Source: Alphaproteobacteria bacterium
GTDB taxonomy: Bacteria; Pseudomonadota; Alphaproteobacteria; Micropepsales; Micropepsaceae
Assembly (NCBI GenBank): GCA_017308375.1
Contig: JAFKEW010000011.1
Coordinates: forward strand, 1-49,975
DNA length: 49,975 nucleotides
Reading direction: 5' to 3'
The notes below the pieces were generated by a model that saw only the letters and a program-made list of their open reading frames with translations, did not search any database and was not told the DNA's origin. Position 1 is the first letter of the stretch, and each line of letters begins with the position of its first letter. Positions 1-7,580 of this stretch are shown here, piece by piece. The position numbers and the translations under genes are program-made.

Positions 1-312
1 GGGTAGCAAGGGCAAGGGCGACCGGGCCGGAGGGGGATCACCCGGCCTGCACGGAGCCGCAGGCGAAGGAAGGTCGGGGAAACCGGCCCGGTCGGCGCCG
101 GCCCGCCGGCGCTTTACCCTTGCCCGCGCGAGGGCGGAGCCCTTAGCAAGGGCTTTGGACGACTGCCGCCCCTCGGAGCGCGCGAGCGACGGCCGGCGTG
201 GCGGAAGCCAACCGACCTATTCGTGCGCTATTCTACGATTGTCTGCGAAGTGCCTGACGGAACGGGGTTTTTGTATTGACCCTGCGCTTCCATTGACCAT
301 CCTGAAGGGCGG
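1..312. other. GC-rich leader region without a recognised gene
   Basis: No convincing coding frame or RNA gene was recognised here. It contains a long-range inverted repeat: GGGCAAGGG at 10-18 is complementary to CCCTTGCCC at 117-125. Related AGCAAGGG words occur at 5-12 and near 145. Two TTGACC hexamers (276-281 and 293-298) could be -35 elements, but neither has a good -10 at the right distance. The region precedes a phage-defence type gene and may be the edge of an accessory segment. Confidence 0.3.
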
Positions 313-324
313 ATGTGGACGTGG

Positions 325-353
325 TTGACGTTTGGGACGCGAAATCCTATATA
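325..353 (+). promoter_or_regulatory. Strong sigma70-type promoter inside the upstream-extended Abi frame
   Basis: TTGACG (325-330) and TATATA (348-353) are separated by exactly 17 bases, a near-consensus housekeeping promoter. Transcription would begin near 360, downstream of the most upstream in-frame ATG (313). This argues that the Abi protein does not start at 313. It also places a GC hairpin with a T-tract at the very start of the transcript. Confidence 0.6.
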
Positions 354-359
354 CGCCTT

Positions 360-410
360 AACAACACCCGCCACGCCTCTCAACGATGCGCACCCGGCGG
401 GTTTTCTTTT
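360..410 (+). ncRNA. Candidate short structured RNA with intrinsic terminator upstream of Abi gene
   Basis: Immediately after the promoter, CCCGCC (367-372) pairs with GGCGGG (396-401), with a possible inner CGC/GCG helix (374-376 with 388-390). TTTTCTTTT (402-410) follows, the form of a Rho-independent terminator. The predicted transcript is about 50 nt. AbiF-type HEPN proteins are known to be accompanied by a conserved upstream RNA (the abiF RNA motif), reported to act like an antitoxin, and the layout here fits. Alternatively it is a simple attenuator. The match to the published covariance model was not tested. Confidence 0.45.
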
Positions 411-1323
411 GCCTCAAGCCAAGCCCACTTTCACCAAACCGGCCCTGAGCGTGGCAGATCAGATTGCCTTGCTCGCCGGCCGTGGGCTTGTTGTCCCCGA
501 CACGGTGCTGGCGAGACGATGGCTGGAGGCTATCGGGTACTTTCGGTTGTCGGGATACATGCTGCCGTTCCAGCGCGGCGGGCGCGGCCCGGACCGGCAT
601 ATGTTCCGGCCGGGCACCACATTCGGCACAATTCTCGATCTCTACAATTTCGACCGCCATCTGCGGCTGGCAACAATGGACGCGGTCGAACGAGTCGAAG
701 TCGGGTTCAGGGCGGCCATTACCGATACGATGGCGGTGGCCTACGGCCCGCACTGGTTCCTCGATCCGGCGCGGTTCGCACCCCATGCGGATCACGGGCG
801 CCTGCTGACCAAGATCCAGGAGGACATCGGCCATGACCCGCGCGATGCCCATCGGCGGGATACGGCCATCCGGCACTACTATGCGGCCTACGGCGCGCCG
901 CCGCTGCCGCCGAGCTGGATGGTCTTTGAGGTGCTTTCCTTCGGTACGGTGTCGCAGACCTTCCGGCTCCTGGAGCGCAGGTCCAAACGACGGATCGCTG
1001 GCCGCCTGGGCGTACCGGATGTCGTCTTGGACTCTTGGGCGCACGCGATCTCCTATACCCGCAACCTATGCGCCCACCACGCCCGGCTCTGGAACCGTGT
1101 CTTCACCATCAAGCCAATGGTCGCCAGAGCCTACCAGGCCGACCTCATGCCCAATACGACCTTCTATGCCCAGGCGGTCGCCATCCAGGGGCTATTGCGA
1201 TCGCTGCCGGCCGGGCAGGATTGGCCGACCCGGCTGGATAGCCTTTTCGTAGCCCACCCCCATATCCGCCCCCTTGATTTGGGGTTCCCAACGGGTTGGC
1301 GGTCGCGGCCCGCGTGGCGGTGA
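409..1323 (+). CDS. Abi_2 family (AbiD/AbiF-like) abortive infection HEPN protein
   Basis: Abi_2 proteins are abortive-infection effectors with a HEPN-type fold, probably RNases that stop growth on phage infection. The family start FTKPALSVADQ, the IGYFRLSGYMLPFQ block and the C-terminal RNLCAHHARLWNR block, which contains the HEPN R-x4-H motif, are all present. The frame is open back to ATG 313. However, the promoter at 325-353 and the terminator-like hairpin at 367-410 lie within that extension, and family homology begins near the TTG at 409, so 409 is preferred (304 residues). Its GC-rich neighbours at 1-312 are not recognisable. An AbiEi-like fragment converges from the right. The family call is strong; the exact start is uncertain. 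Confidence 0.85.
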   Translation: MPQAKPTFTKPALSVADQIALLAGRGLVVPDTVLARRWLEAIGYFRLSGYMLPFQRGGRGPDRHMFRPGTTFGTILDLYNFDRHLRLATMDAVERVEVGFRAAITDTMAVAYGPHWFLDPARFAPHADHGRLLTKIQEDIGHDPRDAHRRDTAIRHYYAAYGAPPLPPSWMVFEVLSFGTVSQTFRLLERRSKRRIAGRLGVPDVVLDSWAHAISYTRNLCAHHARLWNRVFTIKPMVARAYQADLMPNTTFYAQAVAIQGLLRSLPAGQDWPTRLDSLFVAHPHIRPLDLGFPTGWRSRPAWR

Positions 1324-1353
1324 GCGGACCACGGCCGATGGCGGTTCCCCCGC

Positions 1354-1662
1354 TCATGCGGCTTCCTTCGGAGCGGCGTAAAGGCCATAGCCGGCCCGCG
1401 CCAGGTGCCCCTCGGCGCACAATTTGCAGAGGTAGAACCGGGTGATGCCCAGGGCCGCAAAGTCGCGGGTGCGAGCCACGCCCTTCTCGCGGACCAGGGC
1501 GATGGCCTTGTCCCTGAGAAGGGTTCGTAGTGCTGCGTCGGGGTTCTTCGTAGTCCGGGGGCGCCTCGGCTCTTTCCAGCCGCATTGGGGTAGGGCTATG
1601 GTCGAGGTATAGGTTTGGTCATCGCCGGACCCGGCGAGCCAAATATTCAACCGAATATTCAA
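1354..1662 (-). CDS. Short AbiEi-like antitoxin/regulator, N-terminal winged-helix domain only
   Basis: About 102 residues. The segment from ALVREKGVARTRDFAALGI to HLARAGYGLYAAP matches the N-terminal winged-helix domain of AbiEi-type antitoxins (type IV toxin-antitoxin systems), including the ending in which a recognition helix is followed by GhLxRxGxGlY. Typical AbiEi proteins are about twice as long, with a C-terminal antitoxin domain, and are followed by the AbiEii nucleotidyltransferase toxin. Neither is present: the frame ends after the wing and the next gene is the convergent Abi_2 gene. It could be a degraded remnant or a stand-alone small DNA-binding protein. The true start may lie downstream of 1662, because the first 40 residues look unlike the family. 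Confidence 0.55.
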   Translation of the reverse strand: MNIRLNIWLAGSGDDQTYTSTIALPQCGWKEPRRPRTTKNPDAALRTLLRDKAIALVREKGVARTRDFAALGITRFYLCKLCAEGHLARAGYGLYAAPKEAA

Positions 1663-1711
1663 GCCGCGGCGGATTCCGCCTTTCCCCTGGCTGGGGACGC
1701 CGATAGCGCTT

Positions 1712-2842
1712 TCAGCCGTCCGTCTTCATCCACATGCGCATCGCCTCGTCGTGAGGGACCACCGGTGCCTCGGCGCTGACAAAGCCCGGGAAGCTGCGCA
1801 GATATTCGACAAATCGCGGGCTGAGGCCTTCGCCGAGGAGGTGGCCGGGCGAGACGGGAAGCGGCGGCGACCGGAAAGCGGGATCGCGGCGGACACGCTG
1901 GGGAAAGTCGTGGCGCAAGATCGCGGCGCGGCCGATCAACGCGTAATCGCAACCGCCTTCAATGACGTTGACCACATCTTCCGTGTCGCGGATCTTGCCC
2001 GCGACACCCAGGCGAACCTCGCCACGGGGCAGTTCGGTGAAGATGCTCATCAGCGAGCGGCCCTTGAACGCTTCGTCCTTCGGCTCGATCGTGTAGTCCC
2101 AGAGTGACATGTCGAGATAGTCGATCTTGCCCTGGTGCAGAATCTCCGCGGCAACATCGCGGATCTCCGGCAGTTTCACGCCGAAGCGTTCGGGCGACAG
2201 GCGCAACCCGAGTTGAAAGTCCGCACGGCACTGCGCGCGGATACCATCGATAATTTCAAAGATGATGCGGGAGCGGTTTTCGAGGCTGCCGCCATAGCGG
2301 TCTTCCCGCCGGTTGAGCGCCGGCGAAAGAAATTCGAGCAGGATGTAACCATGCGCGCCATGCAGCTCCACGCCGTCGAAACCGGCACGTTCGGCGCGTT
2401 TGGCGGCGGCGATGAAATCGTCACGCAGCCCCTCCACCTCGGCGAGTGTGAGCGCGCGGGCCCCGGTTTCCGGATCGTCGGAGGGACAGACGATATCGCC
2501 GACCAGCTCTTTGGGTGAACGGTTGCCGGCATGATGAAGCTGCACCGCGGAGACGGAGCCCTTCGCCTTGATTGCGGCGGCAAGGCGGGTGAGGCCTTCG
2601 ATGTGCTGGTCGCCGAAAATACCGAGCTGGCCCGGAAAGCCCTGACCCCGCGCCTGAACATGCGAGGCGCACGTCATGGTGAGACCGAAGCCGCCTTCGG
2701 CGCGCAGGGTAAGCCAGTGGAATTCCTCATCCGACAACCGGCCGTCGGGATGGCTCTGGCAGTTGGTGAGGGGCGCCAGCATGAAGCGATTCGGCATCGC
2801 CGGACCGCGTGCGAATGCGAGCGGTTCAAACAGTTTGGCCAT
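1712..2842 (-). CDS. NADH:flavin oxidoreductase, old yellow enzyme family
   Basis: This is a 376-residue FMN-dependent TIM-barrel reductase, probably reducing activated C=C bonds with NAD(P)H. It shows the N-terminal NRFMLAPLTN block, the substrate and FMN motif VQLHHAGN, the LHGAHGYILLEFLSPALNRR signature with the active-site HGAH, and the C-terminal phosphate-binding GG..YALIGRAAI. The ATG at 2842 has CGGAG about seven bases upstream. The longer frame to 2887 would start inside the palindrome at 2881-2900 and was rejected. It is divergent from a TetR regulator with two shared operators between them, so it is probably the regulated target. The natural substrate cannot be told from sequence. 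Confidence 0.9.
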   Translation of the reverse strand: MAKLFEPLAFARGPAMPNRFMLAPLTNCQSHPDGRLSDEEFHWLTLRAEGGFGLTMTCASHVQARGQGFPGQLGIFGDQHIEGLTRLAAAIKAKGSVSAVQLHHAGNRSPKELVGDIVCPSDDPETGARALTLAEVEGLRDDFIAAAKRAERAGFDGVELHGAHGYILLEFLSPALNRREDRYGGSLENRSRIIFEIIDGIRAQCRADFQLGLRLSPERFGVKLPEIRDVAAEILHQGKIDYLDMSLWDYTIEPKDEAFKGRSLMSIFTELPRGEVRLGVAGKIRDTEDVVNVIEGGCDYALIGRAAILRHDFPQRVRRDPAFRSPPLPVSPGHLLGEGLSPRFVEYLRSFPGFVSAEAPVVPHDEAMRMWMKTDG

Positions 2843-2882
2843 GAGGTGGCTCCGGAAGCGGTTCTTCTTCCTGTTTATTGTT

Positions 2883-2898
2883 GACAATTATCGTTGTC
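2883..2898. promoter_or_regulatory. Palindromic operator copy 1 (GACAA-N6-TTGTC)
   Basis: GACAATTATCGTTGTC is an inverted repeat, extended to TTGACAA-N6-TTGTCAA at 2881-2900. It lies about 40 bases upstream of the reductase start. A second copy with the same half-sites lies 77 bp away, nearer the divergent TetR gene. This is the usual layout of an operator bound by an adjacent TetR repressor; binding is inferred. Confidence 0.65.
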
Positions 2899-2959
2899 AA
2901 TTACAGGAAATTCCGCGTATTAGGCTGTTCTGGCAAGTAGCATATCGCAACCGGGATAT

Positions 2960-2975
2960 GACAATGACCGTTGTC
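2960..2975. promoter_or_regulatory. Palindromic operator copy 2 (GACAA-N6-TTGTC)
   Basis: GACAATGACCGTTGTC repeats the half-sites of the copy at 2883-2898 with a different spacer. It sits 48 bases upstream of the TetR start codon. Two identical half-site pairs in a divergent promoter suggest one repressor controlling both directions, including its own gene. Confidence 0.65.
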
Positions 2976-3022
2976 GAAAACCATGTGGCCGTGCCGGGCC
3001 CGCGCGACTGAGGAGCCCGCCC

Positions 3023-3628
3023 GTGGTCACGGCGATAACACGCACCTATCTCGGATCGACGGCGGAGGAACGCCGTCTGCTGCGCCGTGAAACGCTGCTC
3101 AAGGCAGGTTGCGATGTCTATGCGCAACGCGGCTATCGCAACGCCACCGTCAAGGCGATCTGCGAGCGTGCCGGCCTGACGGAACGCTATTTCTACGAAA
3201 GCTTCCCGAACAACGAGGCGCTGTTTCTGGCCTTGTTCAAGGATGTCTCGGCCAGGATGCTGGATGAGGTCCGGGCGGCGGGCGAAGCGGTTCGGGGTGA
3301 CCCTGCCGGGAAGGCGCGCGCGATCCTCGAAGCTTACTATCGCGGACTACAGGCCGAGCCTGCACCGGCGCGTGTGTTTGTGATCGAAGCGGCCGATATC
3401 AGTCCGGCGGCGCACGAAATCGCGCGGCTGACCTTTGAACGCTTCACGGATTTGCTGACGCAAGCCTGGACGGATGCCCCGGTACAACGCGATCCGGCCC
3501 TGCGCGTGGGGGTTTCCGGCGCGGTCGTGCAGATCGCGCGCGACTGGATCTGCAATGGCTTTTCGCAGCCGCTGACATCCGTCGTCGATGCGGCATTGCG
3601 CATTTCCGCGGTGCTTGCGGAGCAATAG
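3023..3628 (+). CDS. TetR/AcrR family transcriptional regulator
   Basis: A 201-residue regulator. The N-terminal helix-turn-helix runs from about residue 22 to 65 and includes AGCDVYAQRGYRNATVKAI and AGLTERYFYESFPNNEALF, the typical TetR recognition helix. The C-terminal half is a helical ligand-binding and dimer domain that gives no ligand clue. The GTG start at 3023 follows AGGAG (3011-3015) at seven bases. It is divergent from the flavin reductase, with two matching palindromes between them, so it most likely represses the reductase and itself. Confidence 0.9.
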   Translation: MVTAITRTYLGSTAEERRLLRRETLLKAGCDVYAQRGYRNATVKAICERAGLTERYFYESFPNNEALFLALFKDVSARMLDEVRAAGEAVRGDPAGKARAILEAYYRGLQAEPAPARVFVIEAADISPAAHEIARLTFERFTDLLTQAWTDAPVQRDPALRVGVSGAVVQIARDWICNGFSQPLTSVVDAALRISAVLAEQ

Positions 3629-3658
3629 GCGCCGCGCGCGAGCAAATCCTGCCCCCGA

Positions 3659-4411
3659 CTATCCATAACCTCTGTAGAAAAACGCCGCGGTCACGACGAA
3701 AAACGCGCCGCTGATAACGGTTCTGAGGGCCTCGGCACTTATAAGCTTCGTCATAAAAGCGCCCGCGTATCCGCCAACCGCCGCAGCAACCGCCAAACAC
3801 AAGGCGACGATCCAATACACATGGCCGAAGAAGGCGAATACCAGTACCGCGACGATCTTGGTTGCGGCAAGCATCAGCGTCTTCATGCCGTTCATCGCCC
3901 GGATGTCGGTCAGGCCGAACAGCATCCAGCCCGCCATCATCATGATGCCGACAGCGCCACCGAAATAGCCGCCATAAGTTCCGAGTACGAACTGGAAAAT
4001 TCGGATTGCGCCCAGGCGGATCGGCTTGCCGTTCGTGTTCAGGCGCGACTGAAGCCTTTTGCCGAAGGCGAATGTGAGGGCGCCGATAAGAACAAGCCAC
4101 GGAATAATCAGATCGAAGGCTCTGCTGGGGGTTAACAACAACAGAGCCGCGCCGGTGCCGCCGCCCAAAAGTGTCGGAACGACCATGACGGGGAGAGCGA
4201 CCTGATCAAAAGAGCGAATTTCGCTCCTGTACGCCCATGAACTGGCCAAGCCTCCCGGCAAGAGTGCGACACTGCTGGTCTGGTTGGCGGCTACCGGAGG
4301 CATTCCCGTGAGGATCAGGGCCGGGAACGTGATGAAGGAACCGCCACCTGCCACGGCGTTGGCGGCACCGCCCAACAACCCGGCTAGGGCCGCGATGAGC
4401 AACTGTGTCAT
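3659..4411 (-). CDS. TSUP family (TauE/SafE) membrane exporter
   Basis: A 250-residue integral membrane protein with the N-terminal GGAANAVAGGGSFITFPAL motif of the sulfite exporter TauE/SafE family and a repeated helix bundle arrangement. A second half-repeat begins around residue 130 (GTYGGYFGGAVGIMMMAG). Family members export sulfite, sulfoacetate or other small organosulfur anions. The substrate here is unknown, although cysteine and sulfur-transfer genes occur further along the window (14798-16677). Its 3' end faces the TetR gene, only 30 bases away. Confidence 0.88.
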   Translation of the reverse strand: MTQLLIAALAGLLGGAANAVAGGGSFITFPALILTGMPPVAANQTSSVALLPGGLASSWAYRSEIRSFDQVALPVMVVPTLLGGGTGAALLLLTPSRAFDLIIPWLVLIGALTFAFGKRLQSRLNTNGKPIRLGAIRIFQFVLGTYGGYFGGAVGIMMMAGWMLFGLTDIRAMNGMKTLMLAATKIVAVLVFAFFGHVYWIVALCLAVAAAVGGYAGAFMTKLISAEALRTVISGAFFVVTAAFFYRGYG

Positions 4412-4503
4412 GCGGCTGACGCTAGGTCGCTTCCCGGCGTTTCACAATTTGCGAATTCGCGTTGAGCTTCGGAAAATCCGAAGAGGGACGATCGCGCCTC
4501 GAC

Positions 4504-5925
4504 CTATGCCCCGCCACCACGGCGATCGTCGTCCGGTGCTTTGCCGTTCGGGCGCCGGAAAAAACCGTTGCGCGTGGCGCGCCAGCGGCTTTGCAGCCGG
4601 CTCAGCCGTTTCCGCGCGCCGTAAGACAGATGGAGGTTCCCCTGCTCCAACGGCAGGCCCTGTGTGCCGTACATCCACGATGATTTCGGGTAGATCATCA
4701 ACTGGTCGGGGTAAACGCTGCGATGGCCGCTGACGACATAGGCGGCAATGACCGCGCCTGCCACATAGCCGGTGCCGGTGACGCCGCCGAACAATTCAAC
4801 GCCCATCAGAATGGCCGCGACCGGTGTGTTGGAAGCGGCCGCGACCATCGCAACCAGCCCGATGGCTGCGCCGAGCGCCGGGCTGATACCCAGAAAGTGG
4901 GCGCAGACATTGCCGACAATCGCACCGATGACGAATTGCGGTGTTACGATGCCGCCGTAGAAGCCGGAACCCAGCGTGATCGCGACTAGAATGATTTTCC
5001 ACAGAAAGCCCAGATAAGGTATCGCCTGGCCATCCAGTGCCCGGTCCATGATAGGCAGGCTGAGGCCGAGATAATCGGTCGGGATCACGATGATCAGAAG
5101 CGACAGCACGATACCGCCCAGAAACGGCATCAGCGGCGGCCACAATTTGAACCGGTCACGAATGCGTTCGGCTTGCGTACGGGCGAAATAGACAGCCTCC
5201 ACGAACAGCGCCGCCACGCCGCCGCAGACGATGCCGATGATGATCGTTTTCAGGAACAGCGTTTCGCTGAACTCCGGCAGCGGCGCGATCACGTAAAAGA
5301 GATAAGGCACGCCCCAGAATTTGCTGATCTCGTAGGACGAGACACCGGCGACAATCGCGGGAAACAGGAAGTCATGGCGCAGTTGCCCGATGGCGAGCAC
5401 CTCCACACCGTAAATGGCGCCCGCGATGGGGGTGCCGAACACGCTGGCGAAACCGGCGCTGACACCACAGGCAACCAGCCGCTTCTGAAGCTCCGCATTG
5501 ACGCCGAACAATTTGCCGATGCCGGAGGCGAGCGATCCCCCGATGTGGGAGCACGGCCCTTCGCGGCCCGCCGAACCGCCGGAGCCAAGCGTGATCAGCG
5601 CCGCCACCGGTTTGATCGCGATGGTCATGAGCGGCATGCGGCCCGATTGCTTGTGCACTGCCGCAATCACGGAATCGCCAAGCCCGGTTTTGTTCAGTTT
5701 ATAGCCATAATAAAGCAACAAGCCGTTTAGAATGCCGCCAACAGGAAGCAGGATCATCTGCAGCCACAGCGGGATGGCGGCGGTCGTTCCCGTCGCGTAA
5801 TTCAGGCTGAGCAGAAAAATACTCGTGCCGGTGCCGACGATGACGCCCGCAACGGTCGCCAGGACAAGCCATTGCACGATCGTCGCCAGCATGACGGCGG
5901 GCTCAATGCGGCTGATGCGCGGCAT
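4504..5925 (-). CDS. ClC family chloride channel / H+-Cl- antiporter
   Basis: A 473-residue ClC protein. The selectivity-filter motifs are visible: GSGGSAGREGP with the gating glutamate (about residue 120), GTPIAGAIYGVEVL, and YGGIVTPQFVIGA near residue 325. GREGP rather than the fluoride-type filter indicates chloride/proton exchange. No CBS domains follow; the protein ends in a short charged tail. In family members this transport supports acid resistance or charge balance. The gene lies between the TSUP exporter and the Lrp gene on the same strand, but the gaps (92 and 141 bases) do not demand an operon. Confidence 0.9.
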   Translation of the reverse strand: MPRISRIEPAVMLATIVQWLVLATVAGVIVGTGTSIFLLSLNYATGTTAAIPLWLQMILLPVGGILNGLLLYYGYKLNKTGLGDSVIAAVHKQSGRMPLMTIAIKPVAALITLGSGGSAGREGPCSHIGGSLASGIGKLFGVNAELQKRLVACGVSAGFASVFGTPIAGAIYGVEVLAIGQLRHDFLFPAIVAGVSSYEISKFWGVPYLFYVIAPLPEFSETLFLKTIIIGIVCGGVAALFVEAVYFARTQAERIRDRFKLWPPLMPFLGGIVLSLLIIVIPTDYLGLSLPIMDRALDGQAIPYLGFLWKIILVAITLGSGFYGGIVTPQFVIGAIVGNVCAHFLGISPALGAAIGLVAMVAAASNTPVAAILMGVELFGGVTGTGYVAGAVIAAYVVSGHRSVYPDQLMIYPKSSWMYGTQGLPLEQGNLHLSYGARKRLSRLQSRWRATRNGFFRRPNGKAPDDDRRGGGA

Positions 5926-5993
5926 GGCTCGTTGGTCTCACCTCTATGCCGCGCACCCCTGATACGCCGAGGAAGTGCCGTGCAGTACAAAAC

Positions 5994-6009
5994 CGGAATA
6001 ATAATTCCG
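5994..6009. repeat. Inverted repeat CGGAAT-N4-ATTCCG
   Basis: A perfect six-base inverted repeat in the 141-base gap between the ClC start (5925) and the Lrp stop (6067). It could be an operator for the ClC promoter or a weak hairpin after the Lrp gene. It has no T-tract, so a terminator is not supported. Confidence 0.35.
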
Positions 6010-6066
6010 ATTATGGATTATCGCCACCGATACTGCAACGCCCGGGACGGTTCAAGCGGCGCGCGC

Positions 6067-6522
6067 TCAGGCGTTCGGCCCGGCCAGCACGTTGCGGATG
6101 GAAAAGCTCGAATGAATGCGCAGGACCCCCGGCAGCTTTGACAGGATGTCCTTGTGAATGCGCTCGAAATCGCTGGCGCTGTCCGCCTCGACCTGCAGCA
6201 GATAGTCCGCATCCCCCGTCATCAGAAAGCATTCGCGGATTTCAGGATATTTGCGCACCGCGGCCTCGAAGCGGTCGAAATAGGGCTCGGTCTGCCGTTC
6301 CAGCGTGATCTGAACGATCACCACCTGCCCCTGCCCGGTGGCGCCGGAGGCGACCAGCGCGGTATAGCCGCGAATGATGCCCTGCTCCTCCAGCCGCTGC
6401 ACCCGGCGCAGGCAGGCCGAGGGCGAAAGCCCCACCGCCTCCGCAAGCTGGGTGTTGGGAAGCCGCGCGTTCAGGCGCAGCGCCCGCAGAATCTCGCGAT
6501 CGGCCTCGTCCAGCTCAAACAT
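6067..6522 (-). CDS. Lrp/AsnC family transcriptional regulator
   Basis: A 151-residue leucine-responsive regulator. The N-terminal winged HTH covers residues 1-60 (LDEADREILRALRLNARLPN, then SPSACLRRVQRLEEQGII). A C-terminal RAM ligand-binding domain follows, with the typical GDADYLLQV motif. The ATG at 6522 is preferred over 6585 because Lrp proteins begin with this LDxxDxxIL segment and GGAATG precedes it. It is divergent from the alanine racemase-like gene and dadA, the classic arrangement for a DadR-type regulator that senses alanine and controls alanine catabolism; that role is inferred from context. Confidence 0.9.
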   Translation of the reverse strand: MFELDEADREILRALRLNARLPNTQLAEAVGLSPSACLRRVQRLEEQGIIRGYTALVASGATGQGQVVIVQITLERQTEPYFDRFEAAVRKYPEIRECFLMTGDADYLLQVEADSASDFERIHKDILSKLPGVLRIHSSFSIRNVLAGPNA

Positions 6523-6657
6523 GCCATTCCATCCAAAATACCGCCGATAATTGCAGAAAGTAGCACTGTGCGCATAAATCATCACTTAATCGGCAGGTAA
6601 TTCGGCGATCCTTGCGCTACGGTCAGGCCGTCACATCCTCCGCCGTGGCCACGCGTT

Positions 6658-7569
6658 ATGGAGAGCATCAAAACCGGCGCAGTCGGCCGGTTTATAATCG
6701 ACCTCGGGGCGCTGAAACGCGCCTGGCGTGCGCTGGCGCGTGCGGCCGCACCGGCAGATGTGGGTGCCATCGTCTCCGCCGATGCCTGTGGCCTTGGCGC
6801 GGCCCACGCTGCGGCCACCCTCGAAAGCGTGGGGTGCCGGTATTTCTTCACCGGCATGGCTGGGGAGGCGCTGGCACTGAAGCCGGTGCTTTCGCCGCAG
6901 ACGCAGCTCTATGTCCTCAATCCGTTGATACCGTCAGACGAGACCGCCTGCGCCAAAGCCGGCATCATGCCGGTGTTCCGTTCGGCCGATCAGGCCCGCC
7001 GCTGGACCAGCCGCATTGGCGGCAAGGCAGGTCCGGCCCCTCTGCTGCTGCAACCCATCGGCAGCGGATCGCGCACGCGCATTCCCCCCGCGGTCGCAAA
7101 GGCCGAACAAAGCATCGCCTGCCGCCCTGTGGATGGCGGGCCGCTGCTGTTCGCCCGCACGCTGCATGATCTTCCTGCGGCCATCGTCAGCCTGCAGGTT
7201 TCCGTGGTGCAAACGCGGACAGTGCCGGTTGGCGATGGCGTCGGCTACGGCAAAACCCATATCGCAAAGCGGCCGATGCGCGTCGCCACCATTTCGGCGG
7301 GCTATGCCGATGGTATTCCGCGCAGCCTCGCCCATCGCGGCAGCGTCTATTTTCGTGGCCTCCGCCTGCCGCTATGCGGCATGGTGTCGATGGACACGGT
7401 CGGGGTCGATATTACCCGCCTGCCGCAAGGCGCGATCCGTCCCGGCGATCTGGTGGAGATGATCGGCCCGCATCAAACGCTGACGCGTCTTGCGGCGGAC
7501 GCCCGCACCATTCCTTCAGAAATTCTGGCGAAGCTCGGGCGCCGTTACCCGCGCGACTATCGGACATAG
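6658..7569 (+). CDS. Degenerate alanine racemase homologue lacking the PLP lysine
   Basis: A 303-residue protein that is clearly alanine racemase in origin: [14 protein letters not shown] at the N-terminus, then the C-terminal [14 protein letters not shown] (catalytic tyrosine retained) and [14 protein letters not shown]. However, the PLP-lysine motif, normally VVKADAYGLG, reads [10 protein letters not shown], so the lysine is serine and the tyrosine is cysteine. About 60-70 residues of the central barrel, including the KxDTGMxRLG block, are also missing, and the protein is well below the usual 350-370 residues. It stays fully open, is 11 bases upstream of dadA and has normal codon use, so it is not a simple pseudogene. 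It is probably catalytically inactive as a racemase; a structural or regulatory role is speculation. Confidence 0.8.
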   Translation: MESIKTGAVGRFIIDLGALKRAWRALARAAAPADVGAIVSADACGLGAAHAAATLESVGCRYFFTGMAGEALALKPVLSPQTQLYVLNPLIPSDETACAKAGIMPVFRSADQARRWTSRIGGKAGPAPLLLQPIGSGSRTRIPPAVAKAEQSIACRPVDGGPLLFARTLHDLPAAIVSLQVSVVQTRTVPVGDGVGYGKTHIAKRPMRVATISAGYADGIPRSLAHRGSVYFRGLRLPLCGMVSMDTVGVDITRLPQGAIRPGDLVEMIGPHQTLTRLAADARTIPSEILAKLGRRYPRDYRT

Positions 7570-7580
7570 AGATATTCGAA

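Noticed and set aside
313..408. N-terminal extension of the Abi protein from ATG 313
   Set aside because: It would place a near-consensus promoter and a terminator-like hairpin inside the coding region, and family homology begins only near 409.
1145..1585. 146-residue minus-strand frame overlapping the Abi and AbiEi genes
   Set aside because: Arginine- and proline-rich shadow of high-GC DNA; the winged-helix homology lies in a different frame.
4504..5925. Fluoride-specific CLC-F transporter
   Set aside because: The filter motif is GREGP, the chloride/proton type, and no fluoride riboswitch-like sequence was seen upstream.
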